DNA of 64,000 nt from Molossus alvarezi (lineage: Eukaryota > Chordata > Mammalia > Chiroptera > Molossidae): NCBI GenBank assembly GCA_037176705.1, contig CM073890.1, positions 93,610,591 to 93,674,590 on the forward strand, written 5' to 3'. The position numbers and the translations under genes are program-made. The notes beneath the pieces were generated by a model. That model had not been told where the DNA came from, did not search any database, and saw only the letters and a list, made by a program, of their open reading frames with translations. This document shows positions 1-11,342 of this stretch, one piece after another; the first letter of the stretch is position 1, and the number at the start of each line of letters is the position of its first letter.

Positions 1-600
1 TTAGCAGAGGAATAGAAACTATTGAAAAGGACCAAATGAAAATTTTAAAACTAAAGTAAACATTTGTCTTGATCTTGTATAATTGGTTTTGTAACAATAC
101 TCAAAAAGTTAATATGTGAAGAATGATTAATATTCCAATTTACGTTTATATAGGCTGTTCATCAAGTCATTATCTGAATGTACCTTAAAATAGCCTATAC
201 TAGACAATGGAATGTTACTTAGATTATCCAAGGGTTTGCCCTACTTGGCGGAATGATTTTAGTTTCTAAGAAATAATTTAAGAACATCATGCACATGAAT
301 AACATTCATTTATTTTAAACACTTTTATAATAAAATATGATAAAATGGTAAGATATAGGAAATTACATTTAAAAATACATAATATAATAAATTATCATCA
401 AGAGAACACTCTTGTATCTATCATCCAGGTAAAAAAGAAAAAAAAAACTTTACCAGTTACCCTAGAAAATTTATATTCCTGGTCCCAACACAGAAAAGTC
501 TCTTTACCCTAAAAAAACAAAAAAACAAAAACCATTCTCGTGAATGTTATGATTATTACTTTGATTTTCTTTGGAGTTTTATTACCCAAGTTTTATTTCT

Positions 601-832
601 TTCTTTAAATTTTTTTTTCTTCGTTGATTTTAGAGAGAGAGAAAGGGAGAGGAAGAGATAGAAATATCGATGAGAGAGAACATCGACTGGCTGCCTCTTG
701 CATGCCCCTTCCCCTTACCCCAGGGATCAGGCCCACAACCTGGGCATATGCCCTGGCCGGAAATCAAACTGGCGACTCTTGGTGCATGGGTCGATGCTTT
801 TGATGCTCAACCACTGAGCCTCACTGGTCGGG
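601..832 (-). repeat. VES SINE, minus, (A)n/ATCAATAAA-tail subfamily
   Basis: T-rich start, GATTTTAGAGAGAGAG, then CAACCTGGGCATATGCCC, ending CACTGGTCGGGC, the reverse complement of a VES head. It is flanked by the 16-bp direct repeat CCCAAGTTTTATTTCT at 585-600 and 833-848, a clear target-site duplication. An extra GCTTTTGAT is inserted near the tRNA head. Confidence 0.93.
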
Positions 833-899
833 CCCAAGTTTTATTTCTGAACACTACATTTTAGTCTTCCATTTTTTGTAATAATAAAAAAAAAATGTC

Positions 900-1190
900 T
901 TTATAAAATGTTATTTATTTTATAATTTCATTTTTGTAAAATGGCTTTATTAAGGTATTGTATTGACATACAAAGAACTGCATAAAATTTGATAGGTTGG
1001 ACTTGAGTAGAAGCCCAATGAAACCATCACCAGAATCAGGTTTCTCAGGAGCATACTTAGAACATAGATCTTGGTCTCTAATACCATTAGCACTGCAAAG
1101 GAAGCAGGATGACTCAAAGAAATGGCTCATTCCAAGGGTGGGACAGAGCATGTATATCTGAAACATCCTGCTATGCCAAAAAGGAAGAAC
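900..1190 (-). repeat. Old L1 fragment, antisense
   Basis: Sequence such as ATGGCTTTATTAAGGTATTG followed by GACATACAAAGAACTGCA and GAAACCATCACCAGAATCA matches the general form of antisense mammalian L1 sequence. It is strongly diverged, so the borders are approximate. Confidence 0.5.
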
Positions 1191-1216
1191 GTGCTTATAA
1201 AAGATGATGGGATCAA

Positions 1217-1378
1217 CCCTGGCCAGTTTGGCTCAGCAATTACAGTGATTTGACCCTTGGACCAATGAGTCACGGGTTCGATTCCAATCAAGGGCATGTA
1301 CCTCTCAGTTGAGGTTTGTTCCTGGCCCTGGTCAGGGCCCTGCGGGAGGCAGCCAGTCAATGTGTCTCTCTCACATCG

Positions 1379-1409
<31 letters not shown>

Positions 1410-1473
1410 CCATCTCCTTCCTACTCTATTTGAAGATAAATGGAAAAAATATCCTCAGGTGAGGATTAAAAAA
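1217..1473 (+). repeat. VES SINE, plus, CCTCAGGTGAGGAT-tail subfamily
   Basis: Starts CCCTGGCCAGTTTGGCTCAG, has a tRNA B-box-like GGGTTCGATTCC, a (TC)n tract at 1381-1409 and the tail ATCCTCAGGTGAGGATTA. The direct repeat ATGGGATCA occurs just before the element and again at 1474-1482. Confidence 0.93.
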
Positions 1474-1489
1474 ATGGGATCATGTTCCA

Positions 1490-1860
1490 ATATCACAGAA
1501 GCCAGCTTGAAGGGGCTCCCACTAGCTAAGCTTAGACAATCTGTGTATCAAAATAATTAAGTACCGTAATAAATTATAAACCATTGAAAAAAATAGGAAT
1601 TCATGAGTCCATACCAATAATACAGTTTTCAAAATGGGAAGAAGGGAGGTTCTTGCTTACAGTGAACTGCTGAGGGCTGTCTAATAAGTGGGGAGGGAGG
1701 GCTGGAATTGGAAGATCATCCTTTAGCAACCTCTGAGGAAAAGACTGGATAAGGCAAAAATCATTAATGGTTGCTATAGCTAGGATAAATTTTGATGAGA
1801 AACAAAGTACTTGGATATTATTTCCAAATAAAATATTAGGAAAGAAGAAATGAGAAAAGG
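1490..1860 (+). repeat. Old L1 3'-UTR fragment, plus
   Basis: GAATTCATGAGTCCATA and nearby GAAGGGGCTCCCACTAGCTA resemble old L1 3'-UTR sequence. A related GAATGAGTCCATATGG is found in the L1 tail at about 61787. It is heavily diverged with approximate borders. Confidence 0.4.
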
Positions 1861-2119
1861 ACTAACATGTCATTAATAAAGTAGGCAAAGGCTCCGCTCA
1901 GGCAAGTCACAAAAGGAAGAATACAAAGAGCCAAATATGCAGGGATACAATTTTTTATCCATTAAACTAGTAACTTTTTTTTATTTTTAGTTATAATACC
2001 CAGTATTGGCTAGGAGAGATAGATATTTACAAATACTGCTAAGTTTGAAAATCAGTGTAATTTTATTGGAGGGCAATGAGTCATTATGCATTAAAAAACT
2101 TAAAAATATGCAAGTTTGG

Positions 2120-2500
2120 TTCTAGCAAAAATCCTAAGGAAATAATTGTGTGTGAGTACAAAGATCTGTCTATATAAATTTCAAAGTATTATATTTATAA
2201 AAATGAAAAATTTGGAAATTCTAAAAAGCAAAAGATTAGTAAATAAGTTATGGATCATCCATAGATTAGAAAACTATATAGCCATTTATTAATAATCAAT
2301 AAATGTATCATGTAATGACATGGGAAAAGATCACTAAGTAAAGATCATAAGATCATAGATCACTATGTAAAAATATATTTAAAAATTATATTATTTAGAA
2401 AATGAACTCTAAGGCTACATCATAACTACAATATTCTTTTTTTATATACTTGTCTTTTCCAAGTTTTACACATTTGCTTTGAAATCAAACAAAAATGTTA
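2120..2500 (+). repeat. Diverged dispersed repeat
   Basis: Contains AGTAAATAAGTTATGGATCA followed by decayed CATGGGAAAAGATCACTAAG. Related segments occur at about 19860-20005 and 37830-37980 in this window, so it is a dispersed family. I believe it is an old LINE-related tail but cannot name it. Confidence 0.4.
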
Positions 2501-3194
2501 CTTTGAAAATGCTTTGAGATTCAGCAGCCCCACGACGACTTTTACTTTGTGTTCAGACTCTTGTACACACTTTTCCACATCCAGAGGCGGGGACAGTAGA
2601 ACTCCTTTTACTTGTTACTTTATTAACTATGTAGACAATCTTGGCTGCATTTTTTTAAAAGCCTGCTCCCTAGAGAGCCTATCATTCCAAGCAGTCCCCT
2701 CACCTCTGCCAGCTCCCACCCCCACTCCACTTAAGCCACTCTTTCTATGGTCTGCCCTTCACTATCAATTGTTATCTTCACCTTCATTAGGATGGGAGAA
2801 ATTGGAAGGGATAGAAAGAATGCCTACATCTCTTTAAACACTGCATTCCTTCTTTACTCTCAGCAAATAGTGTTAATCCTTTCTCTTCAGCTGCTTTGAA
2901 TAAGCCTTCAGAAAGGCCCCTGGTGTTCCTGCCAATCAAAGCAAAGGAAATCAGATGAAATAATTGGATATTTCCCCCTAATTTGAAAGGCATGGGTCAA
3001 TACCACTCCACTCCTTTATATGAAATAACCATTCTCAAACCGCCTCCTTGATATTTCTACTTTGCTGTCCAAAGGCATCTCAAATTTAACAGATCCAAAT
3101 CATTGTTTTTTATTTCCTTCACTCCTTTATCCATTTCTCTTAATAGATTTCCTCACTTCAATAAATGGTACCAACACAATGATGACACTGAAAG

Positions 3195-3362
3195 GTAACA
3201 CCTTAAATATCTAATGCAACCCTCGAAGCAGCCCATATTCCCTTTTTAGAGCTGAGAAAAGACACCAGAGAGTTAAGTTATGTGCCCACGGTAACATGAC
3301 TACTAGCTAGTGGTGCTGGGATTCGAAGTCTAGGCTCTTGGCCACTACACTCTACTGCCTCT
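3195..3362 (-). repeat. MIR SINE, antisense
   Basis: Reads as reverse MIR: a decayed GAGAAAAGACACCAGAGAGT, then TGTGCCCACGGTAACATGAC, then GCTGGGATTCGAAGTCTAGG and CTCTTGGCCACTACACTCTA, which correspond to the classical MIR core and tRNA part. Confidence 0.75.
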
Positions 3363-3369
3363 CAGCTGT

Positions 3370-4500
3370 CTGTCCTGATGCTGAAAAACCCTAAATGCCA
3401 TCCTTTATTCTCTCCGTTCCTGCCCCCTTCTTCCACATCCACTCCATCAGGAAATCTTGCCAGCTTGAACTCCGACATGTATTTCTGTCTCCGCACTAGC
3501 GCTTTGCACAGCAGTCACTTGTATGAATGCACAGCTTCCCACCTCGTCTCCCGATTGCTCTTCAATTCCCACTCGTCCCTTCTCCAGTTAACCATGCTGA
3601 CTGCTTAAAACAAACCTGAGCAGCTCGCTCTCTCACCAAAAGCCCTCTGAATAAATCCGAACTCCTCACTAGGCTCTGGACACCCTGGTGTATTAATTTC
3701 TTACCTCTGCTTAGCAAATTACCACAGACTTAGTGATTTAAAACAACACAAGTGTATTATCTTACAGTTCAGAGGTCAGGAGTCCTAAAATCAAGATGTC
3801 ACTAGGGCTGTGTTCTTCCTGGCGGTTCCAAGGGGAGAATCTGTTTCCTCGCCTTTTAGCTGCTAGAGACCACCGGCATTCCTTGGCTGTGGCTCCTTCT
3901 TCCATCAAATTATATCACTCTGCTTCCATCCTCACATATCCGTTTGTGACCCTGACCCTCTTGCCACCCTCTTTTAAGGACTTTTCCTATCACACTGGGC
4001 CAGCCCAAATAATCTAGGATAGCCTCCCAATCTCAAAATCTGTCATTTAATCATGCATGCAAAGTCCTCTTTGCCATGTAGGGTAACATACCCACAGATT
4101 CCAGGGACTAGGACCTCAGTGTGTCTTTGGAAGCCACAATTGGCCTTCTTCATGTTTCTTGAATTTGTAAAACTCACTCCAAGAATTTAGAGCCTTTGAT
4201 CTCCTTGCTTCCAGATGTTAATGTTTTAGTATTGCTAGCTCTTTTCTGTTTCTCAGATCTTAACTCAAAGGCCATCTGCTCAGGGTTGCCACGCTATCAA
4301 AAGTATACCACCCCTTCCCATCACTCACATTCTATTATGCCTGTTTTATATTTTTTCCGCCCTTAACTTTACCTGAAATTACCTAAACAGCTCTACAAGG
4401 AGCTTGTCAATCTTGTTACTCCAACATCTAGTAGGACTGCACACAACGGTCATGGCACAAAATCACCACTCAGTAAGCATTTTGTATTGAATGAATAAAT
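3370..4500 (+). repeat. L2 LINE 3' part, plus, interrupted by an LTR
   Basis: Flanks of the LTR at 3690-4135 look like decayed L2: pyrimidine-rich sequence followed by AATAAATCCGAACTCCTCAC before the LTR and, after it, a 3' end CAGTAAGCATTTTGTATTGAATGAATAAATG split by divergence. L2 3' ends characteristically finish in TGAATGAATG. Confidence 0.55.
3690..4135 (-). repeat. MLT1-type (MaLR) LTR, antisense
   Basis: TGTATTAATTTCTTACCTCT, AAATTACCACAGACTTAGTG and TTAAAACAACACAAGTGTAT are the antisense form of old MaLR (MLT1-like) LTRs, and GTGTTCTTCCTGGCGGTTCC plus GAGAATCTGTTTCCTCGCCT continue the match. Non-coding solo LTR remnant; no retroviral genes are seen. Confidence 0.6.
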
Positions 4501-5268
4501 GAAGTAAACCTAGTCTGTTCAACTTAGGATCATGTGAAAAGCAGATTTATACTCTGACAGACACTGGACTGCCACCAGGCCACCTACTTGCAAGGCAGGA
4601 ACTGTTGATGAATGGCCAACGAGGAAGAGGAAAGCCAGAACAGCACAGCTCAGAAGGCAAGAGTAAGCGAATGCTCCAGGAACAGAACTGTCACTGTGTC
4701 AGATGTTGCTGAGAGGTCAAGTGAGAGCTTTACAAATGAGTAATTTATGATGCTCCTAAGCTGATCATAGCTCATATTATCAGTCGGATGAGGAGGGGAT
4801 GGATGCAATAAAATTAAAGTGTAAGTAGACTAAAAAGGTCCCTAAATTAGAATATATTTTGTATAACCACTCTAGACACATTCGTTAGTTACTGATAAAT
4901 TGTAAATCATTTTAAGTGAATTTGTTCTTTTCATTACATACATAAAAATTAATACTTTCACAGTGTAAACTATTTAAGCAATATATAAGTATATGGAGTC
5001 AAATAAAAGTCTCTATACACCCTGACTTGCACTTGGCAGAGGGAACTGTTGTAATCCTACTAGTCATTTATTTGACACATTTAATTCCATATATATGTGT
5101 GGGTATCCATGTACATTCGTATACATTTTTAAAATGAATGAAATCATTTTTCTAATTATGTTTTTAATCTCTCAAATTCCTAATAGCTTATTTTTCGTAA
5201 CAGCCTACTCTTTTATGGTTACAATCCTGAAATACTTTGGAGGATATCTTAATTTTTAAACTTTATCT

Positions 5269-5488
5269 TTTTTTTTTTTTTATTTCCTGTATTGATTTTA
5301 GAGAGAGAGGAAGGGGGAGAGAGAGAGAAACAGAAATATTGATGAGAGAGAACACTGAGTGGCCACCTCCTGCATGCCCCCCACTGGGGATCGGGCCCAC
5401 AACCTGGGCATGTGCCCTGACTGGGAATTGAATTGGTGACTTCTTGATGCATGGGTCGACGCTCAACCACTGAGCCACATCAGCTGGA
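5269..5488 (-). repeat. VES SINE, minus
   Basis: T run, TATTGATTTTAGAGAGAGAG, CATGCCCCCCACTGGGGATC, CAACCTGGGCATGTGCCCTG and the reverse head GCCACATCAGCTGGAC. Flanking CTTAA..TTATCTT sequences on both sides look like a diverged duplication. Open frames on both strands here are SINE translations. Confidence 0.92.
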
Positions 5489-5929
5489 CTTAAAATTTAT
5501 CTTAACATCTTCTGCTTGCTATTTAACAATTCCCTTGGGTGTTAAATTTTTCCTGTGTGAGTTCAGAGCCATTGTGTGTTTGGACGGGAGGATGTTGGGA
5601 GGGAGGTTTTCTCATAACCTTTGGTTGGGTGTTCATCCTCAGCCTTAGGATTCTCTTGTTTATTTGTCTGCTTTGCGGTTTATTTTTGCCCTAGGTTGTT
5701 TTTTGGAGGTTGTGATGCAAGGGCAGGGTACAGTGGGGACTGAAGGTTTGGTTTGGGCTGTGGGGACCCCAGCCTCTCCCAGGGTTCAGTAGCTGCCAGG
5801 CTTCCCAGCTCCAGTCCCCACAGTCATTGCTGTATTCTGGATGCAGCTACCTCGTAAATGCTGCTCCACACAGGGTCTGAGGACTGGAGGGGGCTTTGTG
5901 AGGGGCCCGTGGCTTCCATGTTCCCAATA

Positions 5930-6165
5930 GGATTCCTCAGAGTGGGCTTCATTGGATCACCTGCATCTGAATCAAGTGGGGAGTACATAAAAAATGCAGA
6001 TTACTTGGAGCCACCCCAGATCCAAATGTAACATCAGACTATCTGTGGGAATGGAGCCTAAAATCTGATCCTGGGATCGGGTCTGTGGGGAAGGTCACAC
6101 TGTAATATGCAGTTTCAGTAAGTTCCCAGATTCTTCCGCAGACTGAAGTTAGAACCACTGTTCCA
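5930..6165 (+). repeat. MER20-like hAT-Charlie fragment
   Basis: TTGGATCACCTGCATCTGAA, AAAAATGCAGATTACTTGGA, GCCACCCCAGATCCAAATGT and a terminal AGAACCACTG match the layout of MER20 (hAT-Charlie non-autonomous DNA transposon). The 5' terminus is decayed. Confidence 0.65.
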
Positions 6166-6382
6166 ATGATTCACCAGATCCTACTCGCTTCTCTTAGTGT
6201 TAACTGATTCCAAGTGAGGTCCTGCCTGTTTTATGCCCACCACACAACTGGTTTTTCTTTGCTTTATTCCTCCATAGAGTTGACTTTTTATAATCCTTCC
6301 TATGTATTCTCTTTCAGGAATTCCTAAATATTTCTCACCATCTATAGCAGTCTTTCTTCTTAGTCTTACTTATCTGTTTATC

Positions 6383-6385
<3 letters not shown>

Positions 6386-6431
<46 letters not shown>
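6386..6431. repeat. (AT)23 microsatellite
   Basis: 46 bp of uninterrupted AT dinucleotides, likely length-variable. Confidence 0.97.
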
Positions 6432-6435
<4 letters not shown>

Positions 6436-8159
6436 AGGATAAAGGTGTATTTCTAAGCTATGTATGTATTTAAAGGTAATAAATTTGCATTATATGGCAT
6501 CTGTATTTTTCATAACTTCAGGGAGGTCTTCCCTAAATTAACCTAGATATTCTGATATTCATAAATAAGATTTATAGAAAACGCCATCACCAGCTTCTCA
6601 GAGCATCGTTAACACTCTCCCTCTTCAGCAAGCACTACTGACCTGCGGGGCACGAACCCCATCTCCCTTCCTGGCCGTCAGAGCCCCGTTCTCCCTGCTC
6701 CCGGGATGAATCCTGCTTGGTCTAAACTAACTGTGGTGACCCCTTCCCCTTGCCAGTGAGTCCTTTAGAAGGGGGTGTAAAAAAGAGTTCTAGCCAAAGA
6801 GATGTAGAGAGGGCAGTTTGATGGCTTCCAGGAAAACTTTTTTCTTACTTCTAAGGAGACACCAGAAAAACAGGCCCGTCCTGCCTCTGGAGTGGTTACA
6901 CTTGGATGTGGTACCTGGGTGATTTCACAGCGCCTCCCAATTTCTGGAAGTTCAAAAGGGTTAGATATACTTAGTAAATATCCAATTCATTAATAAATTG
7001 TATGTCAACATTCTTTTCAAATGAATTAGTTTGACTTCTAACTTATAATACTATGGCCAAGTTACAAATTTGGTTTTAACCTACAAATAAAATGGTATTT
7101 ACATATTACTGGGGACCTCCTGAGCTCGGATGCCCTGGTCAGTCCGAGGCTCTGGTCCTACACGCCCGCCCTACTGCACTTCATCGCAGTGGTGAAGGAA
7201 GGCAGCCGGCCTAGCGGTGGAAACGCTGGGAGCAGCCAACATAAAGTTCTCTAGCAATTGCAGCCATTTAAGTGGCTCTATCTTTGATAACTCAGATTTT
7301 CTAAAAATGGATACTCTGCCTATTTTCTAATTTTAAGAAGTTCTTATACAGGCAGGAAGCACCACTTTTATAAACACAAAAAACAGCATCAGCTTTTGTG
7401 CAATTGTAGAGTGATTTCCTCCAGGTAATTCACTTGATGTACTTGAGTGAGGTTGTATATTTCTCCCTCCAACTCTAATCTCCTCTGACTTACTGTTTCT
7501 CAGTACTCATATTATAAATTATGTTAGACTACAATTAACAAAAAATACCACCACAGCATGTGTTCATATTAAATGGGCAGGCTCCTTATATAGAGAGAGA
7601 ATTCTGTGCACACTTACTCGGTAAAAGTCAATTCATGTCACAACCAATAAGCTTTATTTCTTTTTCTCGGTATGCTTATTTCTGTGCTTAGCTTCTCTGC
7701 TAACTTGCCAGGACTCCACTCTATCTACTGAGTTTTGGTGTGTTCACAAATTCCCTTTGAGTTGGTAGGTGCCAGCCCTGCCTCTATTCCTGGACTGTTC
7801 CCTCTTGAGCTCCAAGAAGCCAAAGTCCCACAGTAGCTGTGGCCTGACTAGGATGCCCTCCACGTGAGGCATCTGTGTGGCCAAAGCCCTCCCTGATGTT
7901 ACTAGAGGGTGAGGAACAATGATTTTTTTTTCTTCTGGCAATCACTATTTTGTTTCTCTCGTGTTTCTTCTCACCCAGAAAATTACTTCCTGGACCTGGT
8001 GAGCCAAGGACCTCCCTGTCCACTCATTCCTTCAACTTTAGGCCACCATACATAGAAATTGAACTACTGTACTCATTGTACTATTAATTACCATGTTATA
8101 AAACATGAATATTTGTTTTTTTCCTGCAAATAATCCAATAATACATTAATTTGATAGGG

Positions 8160-8840
8160 CATTTTTGGAATTTGTTTCTCCTTGTGTTAAGAATTTTATT
8201 AATGGGGATTGCATTAAATCTGTATATTGCTTTAGGTAATGTGCACATTTTAACTAATGATTCTTTCAATGCATGAACACTAAATATCTTTCCATTTCAT
8301 TGTGTCTTTTTCAATCTCTTTTAATAATACTTTGTACTTTACAGTATATAGGTCCTTCACATCTTTTGTTTATTCTTGGTATTTTTTGTTGTGGTGGTTG
8401 CAATTGCAAAAGGTTTTTCTGAAATTTCATTGTTAGTATATAAAAATGTAGTGGATTTTTATACATTGATTTTTGTATCCTGCAACTTTACTGTATTTTT
8501 TTATTGTTTCTAAGTGGTTGTTTTTGTTTTGTTTTTGGTGGAGTCTTCAGGGTTTTCTATTTAAAGAATCATGTCATCTGCAAAAAAGTGACATTTTTAC
8601 TTCTTCATTCCCAGTTTAGATACCTTTTATTTCTTCCTCTTGCCTGACTGCTAGGACTTCAAGTACTATGTCGAATACAAGTGGTGAGAGTGGACATCCT
8701 TGTCTTATTCCTGATGTTAGAGAAAAAGCTTTTGTTTTTTCACCATTAAGTAGATTAGCTGTGAGTTTGTCATATATGGCCTTTATTATGTTGAGGTACT
8801 TCCCTTCTATACTCATTTTATTGAGTGTTTTAACATATTT
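8160..8840 (-). repeat. L1 ORF2 (reverse transcriptase) fragment, antisense
   Basis: The minus-strand frame at 8816-8616 reads [20 protein letters not shown], the conserved L1 reverse-transcriptase block. Downstream plus-strand text TTATTAATGGGGATTGCATT is typical antisense L1. It is a truncated dead copy. Confidence 0.88.
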
Positions 8841-9064
8841 TTCTTAGAAGTAGTCTATAGTCAATACAATATTTGGTTGCTAAGCATTCTAAATATTTAT
8901 ATTTCTTATGAGGTTCATCCTTCTAAAATACAGGAACTGAAAACCAGAGCTACCAGATTATATACCACAATGTAAAAATATTTACTTACTCTAAAAGAAT
9001 ATATGAATTCTATTTTAGTGTGATGATTATAGATGTACTATATTTATACTGTACAGTAATTTTT

Positions 9065-9690
9065 GAAATTTCTGAAATTCATTTTTTAAAGATTTTAAAA
9101 TAAAAATTTTTTTAATTTATTGGGGTGACATTGGTTAATAAGATTATATAGGTTTCAGGTGTACAATTCTATAATACATCAACTGTATATTGTATTGTGT
9201 GTTCACCACCCCAAGTCAAGTCTCACCATTCATCCCCCTTTACCCTCTTCTACATTCCCCCACTCCTCTTTCCCTCTGGTCATCACCATACTGTTGTCTG
9301 TTTCCATGAGGTTTTTGTTTTTGTTTTTGCTTAATCCCTTCGCTTTTTTCACCAACCCTTCCAATGCTCCTCCCCTCTAACAGCTTTTAGTCTGTTATCT
9401 TCATTTATGAGTCTGTTTCTATTTTGTTTGTTAGTTTATTTTGTTCATTAAATTCCACATATAAATGAAATCATATGGTACTGGTCTTTCTCTGACTGAC
9501 TTATTTCATTTAGCATAATACTCTTCAGGTCCATTCATGCTGTTGCAAAAGGTAAGGTTTCCTTATTTTTTACAGCTGAATAGTATTCCATTGTGTAAAT
9601 GTACCACTGCTTTTTTATCCACTTGTCTGTTAATGGGTACTTGGGCTGCTTCCAAATCTTGGCTATTATAAATAACGTTGCAGTGAACAT
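9065..9690 (-). repeat. L1 3' end (ORF2 end plus 3' UTR), antisense
   Basis: A T-rich start is followed by TTGGGGTGACATTGGTTAAT and GTTTCAGGTGTACAATTCTA (L1 3' UTR), then CTTATTTCATTTAGCATAAT and TAGTATTCCATTGTGTAAAT (antisense ORF2 end) up to TAAATAACGTTGCAGTGAAC. 5'-truncated L1 in minus orientation. Confidence 0.85.
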
Positions 9691-9736
9691 AGAGTGTGCA
9701 TATATTTCTTCATATTTAAAAGAAATGGTGTTCTGG

Positions 9737-9990
9737 CCCTGGCCGGTATGGCTCAGCGGTTAGAGCATTGGCCTGCGGTCCAGAGAGACTTGGGTTTGGT
9801 TCCTGCTAAGGGCATGTACCTCAGTTGCAGTTTGTCCCCGGCCCTGGTTGGTCGTGCAGGTGGCAGCCACTTGATGTGTCTTTTTCACATCGATGTTTCT
9901 CTCTCTCTCTCTCTCTCTCCCTCTCTCTCCCTCCCACTCTCTCTGAACAAAAAAATAGAAAAATGTCCTCAGGTGAGGATAAAAGAAAAG
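9737..9990 (+). repeat. VES SINE, plus, young copy
   Basis: Complete head CCCTGGCCGGTATGGCTCAG, GTTAGAGCATTGGCCTGCGG, (CT)n, and tail TCCTCAGGTGAGGAT. It is flanked by a perfect 19-bp target-site duplication, AAAAGAAATGGTGTTCTGG, at 9718-9736 and 9991-10009. The perfect duplication suggests a recent insertion. Confidence 0.96.
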
Positions 9991-10032
9991 AAAAGAAATG
10001 GTGTTCTGGATATTTTACAAGGGCACTTTCTT

Positions 10033-10237
10033 TTTTTAAAATTTTTTCTTTATTGATTTTAAAGAGAGAGGGAGAGTAGAAACATTGATGAGAGAGAACA
10101 TCGATTGGCTACCTCCTGCATGCCCCCCCACTGGGTCTTTGGCTCACAACCTGGGCATGTGCCTTGACTGGGAATCGAACAGGCGACTTCTTGGTGCATG
10201 GGACGACACTCAACCACTGAGCCACACTGGCCGGGCA
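10033..10237 (-). repeat. VES SINE, minus
   Basis: TTTTTTCTTTATTGATTTTA, CATGCCCCCCCACTGGG, CAACCTGGGCATGTGCC and the reverse head GCCACACTGGCCGGGC. Flanks GGGCACTTTCTT and GGGGCATTTTCTT form an imperfect duplication. It lies 42 bp from the oppositely oriented SINE at 9737-9990. Confidence 0.93.
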
Positions 10238-10681
10238 ACAGGGGCATTTTCTTATCATTTGTTTGTCAGTATTTTATTTATTACTTATATAAAACATATG
10301 TATTCCAGCATTGCAAAAATTTTTAACTACCTTTTTGAATCGAAAATTGGTAAGTTTAAGAAACAGCTTCAATGTTGTTTCTTCTGGGCAGAGACAACAA
10401 TCAGGGAAAACATTCAGAGACTATTTCACATTAAATTGATCATTTGAATAACCAGGGAAAGCTTTAATACATGGATAGGTGAATTTCTTACTGAGGGAAA
10501 GAAACATTTCATGTGTTTAAAAATATTTACAGGTCCTTCAACATACAATCTGGGCCAAAAAAGTATCTGAGAAAAGCAGAAGAAGACCATACCCACACTC
10601 TGAATCACTCCCAGAGAAGTCAGGGAACACACCGGGGGTCTTTCTAAATTCTTACAGGTTGTTTAAAGTTCACCATCTTAC

Positions 10682-10763
10682 ATGAGCTTTTCTTTATAGT
10701 TGTCCAACTCAGTCACTGTCTTCTGAAGTTTTAGCCCCAGTGCCTCTACTTGACATTGTAAAT
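10682..10763 (-). CDS. Internal coding exon D of the same coiled-coil gene (short exon)
   Basis: This 82-nt minus-strand exon is bounded by acceptor TCATTTCAG and a near-consensus donor, AT|GTAAGATG. Two leading bases (AT) join the G left by exon C to make an aspartate codon. The 26 open codons read LQCQVEALGLKLQKTV then TELDNYKEKL, and two bases (AT) remain for the next exon, which must begin with one base. Leucine/valine spacing gives a good coiled-coil heptad. A longer minus-strand open frame here (10709-10993) is in a different frame and has no coiling character, so it is a shadow. No later exon could be recognised between 1 and 10681, so the 3' end of the gene probably lies to the left of the window. 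Confidence 0.75.
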
Positions 10764-11002
10764 CTGAAATGACACAATATATTCATCTCATTAGGAAAGT
10801 TTGAACCTCCAGATAGTTTCATAAAGTAAACCACATTCTTTTGGAGTTGCCACTCAGCTCCCGAAGAATAATGCACCTGTGTATTCCATTTTGCCTGGAT
10901 GACCATTCTCAGCTTGTCCCTACTCTGAAACCTCACAGAATTAATGGGTTTTGACAGATCCAATTTGTTGGCCTCTTTTTGCCCCAACATCATGCTTATT
11001 TT

Positions 11003-11342
11003 TATTTATTTATTCATTCATTCATTCATTTTTGCTACAGATGTTTCTCCTTTCTCCCCCATTGACACCCTCCTCCCCACCCTCCTCCTCCACAGTATTG
11101 TTGTCTATGTCCATTGCATATATGCATATAAGTTTTTTGGTTTATCTCTTCCCACGCCTCACCCCCACCTGAGGTTTATCAGTCTGATCCCTACTTCTGT
11201 ATTTCTGGGTCTATTTTGCTCATCAGCTTATTTTGCTCATTATATTCCACAAATGAGTGAGATCATGTGATCTTTGTTTCTCTCTGATTGGCTTATTTCG
11301 CTTACCATAATACTCTCCAGGTCCCTCCATGTTGTCTCAAAG
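11003..11342 (-). repeat. Bat-type L1 3' end, antisense
   Basis: ATTT/ATTC-rich start (antisense A-rich tail), GACACCCTCCTCCCCACC, CCATTGCATATATGCATATA and GGTTTATCTC, the reverse of the L1 3'-UTR motif seen at 13.2, 34.3 and 61.0 kb. It then runs into the antisense ORF2 end, GAGATCATGTGATC. Flanks CATCATGCTTATTTT and CATCATCCTTATTTT (14 of 15 identical) at 10988 and 11343 mark the duplication. Confidence 0.88.

Larger units (their letters stand above)
1..10681 (-). other. 3'-side intron or downstream sequence after exon D
   Basis: No following exon (which would need to start with one base after AG) was found. Stretches with no named element are 1-584, 1861-2120, 2500-3190, 4500-5245, 5490-5925, 6432-7105, 7255-8155 and 10240-10680. 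6640-6950 is GC-richer than its surroundings and looks like a decayed old repeat. The rest is AT-rich intron-like DNA. Confidence 0.5.

Noticed and set aside
9694..10079. Overlapping 84-120-codon frames on the plus strand
   Set aside because: They translate the VES SINE (LSLSLSLS from the CT tract) and have no coding support.
10709..10993. A 94-codon minus-strand frame overlapping exon D
   Set aside because: It is in a different frame from the phase-compatible splice chain and lacks coiled-coil character.
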